From Candidatus Thorarchaeota archaeon (lineage in GTDB: Archaea; Asgardarchaeota; Thorarchaeia; Thorarchaeales; Thorarchaeaceae), in NCBI GenBank assembly GCA_016840385.1, contig JAEOSL010000006.1, positions 13,240-77,239 of the forward strand: DNA of 64,000 bases, given 5' to 3'. The position numbers and the translations under genes are program-made. This document shows, piece by piece, positions 52,959 through 61,323 of this stretch (within the stretch, counting starts at the first letter, position 1; each line of letters begins with the position of its first letter). The notes under the pieces are model-generated. The model was given only the letters and a program-made list of their open reading frames with translations. It was not told the origin of the DNA and did no database searches.

Positions 52959-55310
52959 ATGAAAAATAGATTTGGCTTATCGGTAATCGCGATCACACTG
53001 ATGCTTATGGGATTAGCAGTGCTACCAGTCAATGCTGCATTCGCTCCCGTAACTAATGAAATGACTGAGCAATCTTTTGAAGCTGATGATAATGGACATA
53101 CCTATGTCTATGTTGATGGTAATCTTGATTGGCTAAGCGATAATTACGTTGTCCATGATGAAGATGTTGATGTCACAAGATATTCTTACGAATCAACCTA
53201 TTGGTCTAGGTCAACATCATCATATGATGGTCCTGCAACTAGGGACTTTACATATCTGCCATGGAATTACTTCAACAAGGGATGGCTTGATGATGAAACT
53301 TTGTTACCACGATTCATTGATTTTGCCAATACATCAAGTGAACCTCTTTCTGTTGGAGGAGAATCAAAGCGAGGGGTCCTTCCACTTTCAATCACTGAAC
53401 AGAATTCGGTGATAGTTGATCCTGAATATTCTATGTATGGGACTTTCAACTTGACTAATGAAGAGTTTGTACATATGACAATTGCATCCAGACAGGATAC
53501 AACTTTCCTTGAGGGATATTTAGCTAACGATCAAGGGGTGATCCTTGCAGAATTTGGTGTGGATGGTGGTGATATCCAAGTAGTACCCTTCAGACCTGAT
53601 GGTCCTGGAATGTATTTCATCTACTTCGTATTGTATTCTGAAACAAACAATCTATGTGTTCTAGATATTTCATTTGAATCGATAACCCCCATCAATCTTC
53701 CTTTAGATAGTTTAACGCAAGGAGTTCTACCCGGTAGTGAATATGCTGCAGAGAATGAAAATGGTGACTTGGTTCATTCGGAAACCGCACCTACTGCTAT
53801 CACTTACAAATTCCGTTCCAATTCATCTAGTCCGGAGCGGATTAGATATTCCATGAATCTACCCGCACTCGATAGTGACGTCTACGATCCATTTGAACCA
53901 TACATCCATGTAACAAGTGATGGTTACCAATCAGGAATGTTTGTTTCTAGGCAAATGGACTATCTCTCATTTGATTCTGGACCATTCTTCTTCCAATCAT
54001 TCCAAGATGGGTACTATTACATGACTGTAATAGGAATGGAGAATGTGGAATTCAATTTGTATCATGATGATCCAATGGCACCTGCGCTCCCAATAAACCA
54101 GGAGTTCTATATTGAGAATTATGAATCAGAATATAGTCATGATGTCTTTTCTTTACTGCTGTCGCAAGATTCTGTTCTAAGAGTTAATTCAACCGGTGCG
54201 ACTGATTACGACTGGTTTCTCTGGACTGTTGACGATAATATGATGTATCGCTTTACTGAGATTGATTATAGCAGCTCTCTTACAGACGCCCAATTCTACT
54301 ACCTACCAGCTGGTGACTACATAGTAATGGCTGCTGCTGATTCAAGTACAGCCCAGGGTCATTATGAGTTCAATCTCGGACCAGTTATCGATGGACTTGG
54401 TGCTGTTTCAGTTGAGAATGGTGGTCTTGTCGGTGTGAGGTTTGATACGAACGCTCTTGACTGGCTAAATGTTAGTTGGGCATTGAATACGCATGACAAT
54501 ATCACCGTAGACACTGATTTCTACATATTCAACACATTTGGTGGATGGATTGGAAATAGCGATACTGACCTTGGCAATAGACAATCAGGTCTTGGTTGGG
54601 TTGAATATCCCTCAAATTACTCCTCCTCGATTTTCAACTCCTTTATCGATGGTTTTGCTATCGTTGCGATTAGTCCATACAATGTTGAAAACAACACTGC
54701 TGGTCTTCCTGGAAATGAGCTTAATGATTACACTTTGGACTATACAATTGCCGCTGAAAATGGTATTCCTTGGTTCTTCAATGATACCGCTGCAATTGAT
54801 ATGGGTGATTCATGGTATAATTTCACTCTTGGTGATCCAGGCGAATCGATTGAAACCTACTTCTTGAATTTTGACTGTGAATCTGAACTATGGATGAATG
54901 TATCAGTAACAGTAGAAGATGTAGACGACTGGAGTTGCGCAATTTACCAAGAAATCGATGGAAAAGTGCAATTACTTACTTGGGATTATCTCGATGATAC
55001 ATTCAGTGGTTCATACACTACTAATGGAACATTCCAGTTCGGAAGTATTAGTGACAATGTAACGATGTACTTCTGGGTCGATCGTACTCTCAGTGGTGAG
55101 GGTCGACTGGATATAGCAATTGATCCGCATGTGACCAATTCGTTTGAAAGAATGTCACCTGTACAATTCCAGGGTACCGGTACTGGAGGTGGAGTAGCTC
55201 CACCTGTTGATATGGGATTAGCTGCGGCAGGTGTTGGTATAGCTGCGGTTGCGATAATCGTGGTTGTTGTGGTCATCCTGAAGAAAAAACCACAGTTACT
55301 AGGGAGGTAG
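52959..55310 (+). CDS. Array surface protein A3
   Basis: 783 residues of family A, the same length as A1 and nearly the same at both ends: NEMTEQSFEADDNGHTYVYV at the start of the mature chain and KKKPQLLGR at the end. It starts at ATG behind AAAGGAGAG. It opens the second four-gene unit. The last 50 bases and the start of B3 match the A1/B1 junction almost base for base. Confidence 0.85.
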   Translation: MKNRFGLSVIAITLMLMGLAVLPVNAAFAPVTNEMTEQSFEADDNGHTYVYVDGNLDWLSDNYVVHDEDVDVTRYSYESTYWSRSTSSYDGPATRDFTYLPWNYFNKGWLDDETLLPRFIDFANTSSEPLSVGGESKRGVLPLSITEQNSVIVDPEYSMYGTFNLTNEEFVHMTIASRQDTTFLEGYLANDQGVILAEFGVDGGDIQVVPFRPDGPGMYFIYFVLYSETNNLCVLDISFESITPINLPLDSLTQGVLPGSEYAAENENGDLVHSETAPTAITYKFRSNSSSPERIRYSMNLPALDSDVYDPFEPYIHVTSDGYQSGMFVSRQMDYLSFDSGPFFFQSFQDGYYYMTVIGMENVEFNLYHDDPMAPALPINQEFYIENYESEYSHDVFSLLLSQDSVLRVNSTGATDYDWFLWTVDDNMMYRFTEIDYSSSLTDAQFYYLPAGDYIVMAAADSSTAQGHYEFNLGPVIDGLGAVSVENGGLVGVRFDTNALDWLNVSWALNTHDNITVDTDFYIFNTFGGWIGNSDTDLGNRQSGLGWVEYPSNYSSSIFNSFIDGFAIVAISPYNVENNTAGLPGNELNDYTLDYTIAAENGIPWFFNDTAAIDMGDSWYNFTLGDPGESIETYFLNFDCESELWMNVSVTVEDVDDWSCAIYQEIDGKVQLLTWDYLDDTFSGSYTTNGTFQFGSISDNVTMYFWVDRTLSGEGRLDIAIDPHVTNSFERMSPVQFQGTGTGGGVAPPVDMGLAAAGVGIAAVAIIVVVVVILKKKPQLLGR

Positions 55311-55316
55311 AAAAAG

Positions 55317-58300
55317 ATGAAACGAAATCCTATTCTTTACGTACTACTTGCAATATTGATTGCACAGCCCCTGCTAATTGTTGGGTTTGGCCCTTCAACT
55401 ACTGCAACGGTTATGCAACCAGATGACGTTACTGTTCTTTCTCAAGGAACAAGATTGGACCCTGGTGACCATACCGACCATGTCCCTATTCTAATAGATG
55501 GGACTGGTGACTTTGTTGCACAAGGATGGCCTGGAGCTGGGACATCAGGAGATCCATATGTGATTGCAGGTCTGAATATTACATATGGTATTGGACTTGC
55601 ATGTATTGCAATTTTCAATACAGACGCATATTTTGTTATCCGTGACTCCTTTATTGGTCAGAACTCAGCTCTCAATGGTATCCATTTGGAAAATACATCT
55701 CATGCAACAATTGAGTATGTAACAGTTTCATCTCCAAGTCATGCGATACATGCGATGAATGCAAACAATACACTGTTCTCGCATATTGATGTTACTGCAT
55801 CTGGAACAAACAACTATGCACTTGATCTCCAATATTCCAATCTCTGTACCCTCGAATCGAGTGTCATGGTTTCTGTCGATTACAGGTGTGTAGTTTCTAG
55901 CTACTGTGATACTTTCACGATGCATGACAATATTCTAACAGCTGTAGACCATAAGTACGCTGTAAATGCGTACTCTTCACCTACATTCACAAGTACAAAT
56001 GATGTAATTCTTGAAGGATATAGCATGAGAGTTGATTACAGCAATCACTCAACAGTGACTGGACTCACATCCAATGCACAGTGGGGAGTTCAGTTCCCAT
56101 TCTCCTACTTCTGTTCTGTGATAGACTGCGACATTATTGCGTATAATTATGATGGTGTTTACTTGAACACTGGTGATTCTAATACCGCTACTGGAAATAC
56201 AATCGACGCTTATCGATATGGCCTATATGTAATCAATTCCAATGATACTGTTTTCGAAGGTAACACAATTGAAAACGCAGGAACTACAGGTGTGTTTCTT
56301 GATGCTGCAGCCCATCACACAAATGTAACCCTCAATGATGTTTCCAGTTGTACATCTTATGGTCTGTATGTAAGCACTTCCATTGATGTTCAAATTGAAG
56401 GTAATTCATTTACTGACCCTGGTACTTATGGTATCTATGTAGCCAATTCAATGGATGCAAATATTGAAGATAATACAATTACTGACGTAGGTACCACAGG
56501 CATCTATGTTAGTGGTTCAAATGATACCCTATTGATAGATAATATTCTATCCGAAATTGGGAGTAATGGTATTGATTTGCAGACCTGTTACAGCAGTTCG
56601 GTCAGTGAGAACGAAATTTCTGAATGTGGTAATGTCGGTATTCTCATCAGTGGTGGTGCATTCACCGATGTCTGGTACAATGATATTTCTGACTGTGATG
56701 ATATTGGACTCTGGGTCAATGCTCATGGCATGTTCGAAGCCTGGGAGAACACAATGACTGAGACTGATGGTGGCATTTACGTGTGGGGCTCTGATGAGAC
56801 ATACATTCGGGACAATGATGTCTATAGTAGTACTGCATATGGAATGTATATTCGAAATTCAGAAAACCATACAATTGATGACAATAGTTTCTACGATTGT
56901 GCTACTACAGGTATTGAACTGGACAACTGTGATACTTCATCCTTCACAGGGAATCAGATATTCACAGGACCTGATTTCGGAATCTATTCGTATGATTCCG
57001 AATATTGTACCTTCTCTGGAAACATGTTAACTGATTGTGGATTCTTTTTCCCTGAAGAACAAATGGATTATGATTTTAACCATACTTTCACAGGTAATGA
57101 AGTCAATGGATTGCCAGTGCTCTATGCAATTGATGAGGCCTCAGGATCTTATAGTGGTGCTTCATATGGACAGCTGATACTTGTAGCATGCAATGACACA
57201 ACTATCACTGGCGGAACATTCGATAGAGCAACTGCACCAATTTGCCTCTACAACTCACTACGGACATCCATTGATGGAGTGACATCTCTCAACAATCTCT
57301 ACGGAATCTTCAATGAGCAGTCTGACAATACAACCATCATTAATTGTGTTATCATCGGTTCTGAAACTGGAATCTTTGTAAAGGATAGTCCATTCGTGGC
57401 TATTGGATTTGTAGACATGAGCAACTGTATGTATGGAATATGGAGTCACAATGCTGATTTCCTAACAATGACGGATGCAAGCTTTGTAGACCTTTCCAAT
57501 AGTGGACTATATGACAATGGACAATCCAACAATGTTACAGTCTGGGACTGCGAATTCTATAACATATCATCATACGGAATTCGAGTTGGTGGCGATAGTT
57601 ACTACATGAACATTACAAACAATCTGTTCGAGTATTGTAACTATGCACTCTACACCTATTCCACCTTCAGCGATTTTGGTGTCTTTATTGGAAATGAGGT
57701 CTACTATTCAAGTAATTGTGGAATCTACTTCTCAGAAACTGATTTCTGGAATATCCAGAACAATACTATTCTCTGGAGCTTCAATTACGGTATCTACATT
57801 ACTGGGAATGCTGTGATTAACGCTGGTTGGTATATCAGTTACAATACAATTGGTCTTAGTGGAGATGCTAATGCATACAATAGCAATTCTGGTAATTTTT
57901 GGGATGATACTGTAGATACAGGTAACTGGTGGGATGACTACTCTGGTACTGGTACATACAGTATTGATGGTGGTGGTGCTGTTGATAACTACCCAATGCA
58001 GTTCCAACCAACTGAGCCCATCATGAATGAGTTAATGGATGTGTGGTATGCTGAGGGAACCACTGGAAATGAGATATCCTGGAGTCCTTACGATAATTAT
58101 CTCAAGGACTACACGGTCACGATTGGTGGTGTTCTCTGGGAGCAGGATGCTGTTCCTGGAATCGTGAATCCTACTATCACTGTGAATATTGATGGACTGG
58201 CCTATGGTGTTCATACTCTGGTTATGACAGTCACTGATATCGATTTGAATTCTGTATCTGACACAATCATAATCAATGTGTTCGATGACACTCCGCCAAT

Positions 58301-58970
58301 TATCAATAACCCGCCTAGTTTTGAGATATTCTTGGGAGTTACAGGGAACGAGATAGTCTGGGAAGCTGATGACCTACATCCTGGTAATTATGTTGCTATG
58401 ATGGATGGATCTGAGTATGCTACAGGCTCTTGGACCTCTGGTGAAGTACCCCTCAATATAGATGGACTATCTGTTGGGGTTCATCACTTCACAATGATCG
58501 CCTATGACCTTGATGGTAACTCTGTTTCTGACTCTGTTTCAATTCTGGTCATTAACGATGCCACTGGACCTTCTATTGACAGTCCTGAGGACATTGTCTT
58601 TGTAGTTGAATCTACAGGAAACCGAATTATCTGGACTCCTACTGATGACTATCCTGATAGCTTTGAGATTGAGTTCAATGAAACAATCATGGTATCGGGC
58701 GATTGGAGTGGTGGCCGTATTATCTTCGAACTCGATAATTTGGCAGTTGGTGATTATAATTTCACAGTTACAGTCTTCGACGGAGGAGAACAGTCTGCTA
58801 CTGATACGGTAGCCGTTCAGGTCATCCCCTATGAGGGATGGACACCTACTCTCCCACCACCCGATTTCACACTCCTCATTATAGCGGGAGTTGGAATTGC
58901 TGGTGTGGTTGTGGTGATAGGCGTGGTCTACTTCTTGAAGTTCAAGAAGCCTAGTTCAGGAGGTGCATAG
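55317..58970 (+). CDS. Array surface protein B3, parallel beta-helix
   Basis: 1217 residues, closest to B1. The signal peptide NPILYVLLAILIAQPLL is the same as in B1, and both end KKPSSGGA. The beta-helix region has diverged far more than the ends. The third Ig-like unit (SPEDIVFVVESTGNRIIWTP) is nearly identical to B1. A motif GNWWDDYSGTGTYSIDGG closes the helix. It ends 2 bases before A4. Confidence 0.87.
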   Translation: MKRNPILYVLLAILIAQPLLIVGFGPSTTATVMQPDDVTVLSQGTRLDPGDHTDHVPILIDGTGDFVAQGWPGAGTSGDPYVIAGLNITYGIGLACIAIFNTDAYFVIRDSFIGQNSALNGIHLENTSHATIEYVTVSSPSHAIHAMNANNTLFSHIDVTASGTNNYALDLQYSNLCTLESSVMVSVDYRCVVSSYCDTFTMHDNILTAVDHKYAVNAYSSPTFTSTNDVILEGYSMRVDYSNHSTVTGLTSNAQWGVQFPFSYFCSVIDCDIIAYNYDGVYLNTGDSNTATGNTIDAYRYGLYVINSNDTVFEGNTIENAGTTGVFLDAAAHHTNVTLNDVSSCTSYGLYVSTSIDVQIEGNSFTDPGTYGIYVANSMDANIEDNTITDVGTTGIYVSGSNDTLLIDNILSEIGSNGIDLQTCYSSSVSENEISECGNVGILISGGAFTDVWYNDISDCDDIGLWVNAHGMFEAWENTMTETDGGIYVWGSDETYIRDNDVYSSTAYGMYIRNSENHTIDDNSFYDCATTGIELDNCDTSSFTGNQIFTGPDFGIYSYDSEYCTFSGNMLTDCGFFFPEEQMDYDFNHTFTGNEVNGLPVLYAIDEASGSYSGASYGQLILVACNDTTITGGTFDRATAPICLYNSLRTSIDGVTSLNNLYGIFNEQSDNTTIINCVIIGSETGIFVKDSPFVAIGFVDMSNCMYGIWSHNADFLTMTDASFVDLSNSGLYDNGQSNNVTVWDCEFYNISSYGIRVGGDSYYMNITNNLFEYCNYALYTYSTFSDFGVFIGNEVYYSSNCGIYFSETDFWNIQNNTILWSFNYGIYITGNAVINAGWYISYNTIGLSGDANAYNSNSGNFWDDTVDTGNWWDDYSGTGTYSIDGGGAVDNYPMQFQPTEPIMNELMDVWYAEGTTGNEISWSPYDNYLKDYTVTIGGVLWEQDAVPGIVNPTITVNIDGLAYGVHTLVMTVTDIDLNSVSDTIIINVFDDTPPIINNPPSFEIFLGVTGNEIVWEADDLHPGNYVAMMDGSEYATGSWTSGEVPLNIDGLSVGVHHFTMIAYDLDGNSVSDSVSILVINDATGPSIDSPEDIVFVVESTGNRIIWTPTDDYPDSFEIEFNETIMVSGDWSGGRIIFELDNLAVGDYNFTVTVFDGGEQSATDTVAVQVIPYEGWTPTLPPPDFTLLIIAGVGIAGVVVVIGVVYFLKFKKPSSGGA

Positions 58971-58972
58971 AC

Positions 58973-61321
58973 GTGACTATGCCATACAAGAGATTTGTAA
59001 TATCGGTATTCGCAATATCATTGATGCTGTTGGGTATGACTCTGCTGCCAGTTAGTGCTGCGTTTGTACCAACACAGCTGGAAACAACGGAACAGAGTAT
59101 GACTGCTGATGAGAACGGTCATACGTATGTCTATGCCCCTGCGGTTGAAGACTTCAGCGGGATATCGTTCCCTAAACTAGTCCACGATGAAGATGTCGAT
59201 GTGGATGAGTATGACTATCTGTCAACAAATTGGGATGACTCATCCTATAGTTGGACTGGACCTGCTTCAAGAACCACTACAATGCCCGGTACCATCAGTC
59301 CTGGTTATGGATGGTTAGATAAAATGGCTGACTTGTATCCAACATTCTATGACTATGCAAACACTACTAGTGACCCATTATCAATTTCTTACGAGTTTGA
59401 GAGGACAGCATTTCCACTTCCAATTGGAGAGGAAATATCCATCATAATGGATCCGGGACAATTCCATTTCGCCACATTCAATCTAACAACGGAAGAATTC
59501 ATGTATCTGACAATAGGATCTCGTTCTGATTTACTTGAAGCCTACATTCTTGTGATGGATTCAAATGGTATAATCCTGAATGAGGGTGGAGTCGTGGGCG
59601 GTAATATAGAGATACTTCCGTTTCTATCCTCGGGTCCTGGTATGTATATACTCTTGATACAAGTGATGGCATATGATGACAATCTCAACATATTGGATCT
59701 ATTCCTAGAAGAAACGACACCTGTTGATCTTCCGGTTGGTGGTTATGCTGAAGGAGTTCTCACTGGTAGCGAATACTTCGCTGATCCGACAGATGGGTCT
59801 TTGATTCATCAAGAAAAGGCACCCGGAGCAATAACCTATAGGTTTAGTACCGACTCCACAACACCTGGAGTTATTACACACTCAATGAACTTGCCTGAAA
59901 TTGACACAGATATCTACAACTGGTATGTTCCTTGGATTCAGATCACAAGCTCAGTAGACATGGATTTCATCTTTGATGCTAGATTCCTTCGTGGTTTGGC
60001 GTCTAATGATGACCCATTCTATTACCAATCCTTCCAAAATGAAACCTATTATCTTACGGTAGTAGGCATGGAGAATGTCGAATACATGCTTAGTAACGAG
60101 TATGCAATGATTGACGAACTCCCAGTAAATGAGAAGTTCTATCTTGAGAACAATGTTGCTGAAGATGATACAAAAGCATTCACACTATCATTATCTCAGG
60201 ATTCGGTTCTACGTGTAAACTCTACTGAAGGGACCTATGGATATAGTTTCAGTATATTCTCAGTATTTGACGATGGCAACTACAGGGAACTTTATCCCGG
60301 TGATAGTTCATCATTTGATAATGCTGAATTCTACTACATACCTGCTGGTGAATATCTTGTAAGAGCAACTTGCGGTAATGCAGATGCTTGGGGATTCTAT
60401 GACTTCAATCTTGGTCCTGTTATCGATGGACTCGGTTCAGTTTCGGTTGATGTTGGCTCAGTGGTAGGTCTTAGATTTGACACGAATGCTCTAGATTGGT
60501 ACAACGTAAGTGTTACATTTGACACTCATGCCAATGTTACTGCTGGAACTGATATTACTTTCATCAACACATATGGAGGAACTGGATATTCCTTAGATAT
60601 GAGTCTTGGAAACAGACAGTCCGGTCTTGGCTGGGTAAAATATAACCAAAACTACACAGACTGGGTAACGAATAAGTTCAGTGATGGGTTTGGTATTATT
60701 GCAGTCAGTCCTTATGATGCATACAATAATACCGATGGTCTACCTGGACCTGAATATCACACATACTCATGCGATTACACTGTAAGCATTGAAGACGGAC
60801 TTCCTTGGAAGTTCAACGATACTGCTTCAACTTCGCTTAGTACTGGTTGGTACAATTTCACCCTAGGTGATCCGGCAGATGTTACTGAAAACTATCTACT
60901 CACCCTAAACGGTGAGATGGGGCAGTGGCTGAATGTATCGGTTTCAGTTGAAGATGTAGATGACTGGTCTTGCACGGTCTATCAAATACGTGATGGTAAT
61001 CCTCAGATCTTGCACTGGAGCAGTCTATCTGATACATTTGTAGGAGACTATACAGGAGAAGCGTCATTCCAGTTTGGTTGTATTAACGAAACTGTGATGT
61101 TGCATTTCTGGGTTCTTCGGACAATGGCTGGTGAGGGTCGATTAGACATAGCATTTGACGACTTCACAATGAACACTATGGAATATATGCCACCTCTGAT
61201 GTATCAAGGTGAAGTTGTAGTATCTGGAATAGATCTGGGACTTGTTGCTGTAGGTGTTGGTGGTGCTGCAGTTATTATCGTGGTGATAGTTATCATCGTG
61301 AAAAAGAAAGGAGGATCCTAA
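58973..61321 (+). CDS. Array surface protein A4
   Basis: 782 residues of family A with a GTG start. The signal peptide region VISVFAISLMLLGMTLLPVSAA is nearly the same as A2. The C-terminal anchor is AVIIVVIVIIVKKKGGS. The landmarks QSFQNETYYLTVVGMENVEY and NRQSGLGWVKY are retained. B4 begins 2 bases after its stop. Confidence 0.85.
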   Translation: MTMPYKRFVISVFAISLMLLGMTLLPVSAAFVPTQLETTEQSMTADENGHTYVYAPAVEDFSGISFPKLVHDEDVDVDEYDYLSTNWDDSSYSWTGPASRTTTMPGTISPGYGWLDKMADLYPTFYDYANTTSDPLSISYEFERTAFPLPIGEEISIIMDPGQFHFATFNLTTEEFMYLTIGSRSDLLEAYILVMDSNGIILNEGGVVGGNIEILPFLSSGPGMYILLIQVMAYDDNLNILDLFLEETTPVDLPVGGYAEGVLTGSEYFADPTDGSLIHQEKAPGAITYRFSTDSTTPGVITHSMNLPEIDTDIYNWYVPWIQITSSVDMDFIFDARFLRGLASNDDPFYYQSFQNETYYLTVVGMENVEYMLSNEYAMIDELPVNEKFYLENNVAEDDTKAFTLSLSQDSVLRVNSTEGTYGYSFSIFSVFDDGNYRELYPGDSSSFDNAEFYYIPAGEYLVRATCGNADAWGFYDFNLGPVIDGLGSVSVDVGSVVGLRFDTNALDWYNVSVTFDTHANVTAGTDITFINTYGGTGYSLDMSLGNRQSGLGWVKYNQNYTDWVTNKFSDGFGIIAVSPYDAYNNTDGLPGPEYHTYSCDYTVSIEDGLPWKFNDTASTSLSTGWYNFTLGDPADVTENYLLTLNGEMGQWLNVSVSVEDVDDWSCTVYQIRDGNPQILHWSSLSDTFVGDYTGEASFQFGCINETVMLHFWVLRTMAGEGRLDIAFDDFTMNTMEYMPPLMYQGEVVVSGIDLGLVAVGVGGAAVIIVVIVIIVKKKGGS

Positions 61322-61323
61322 AA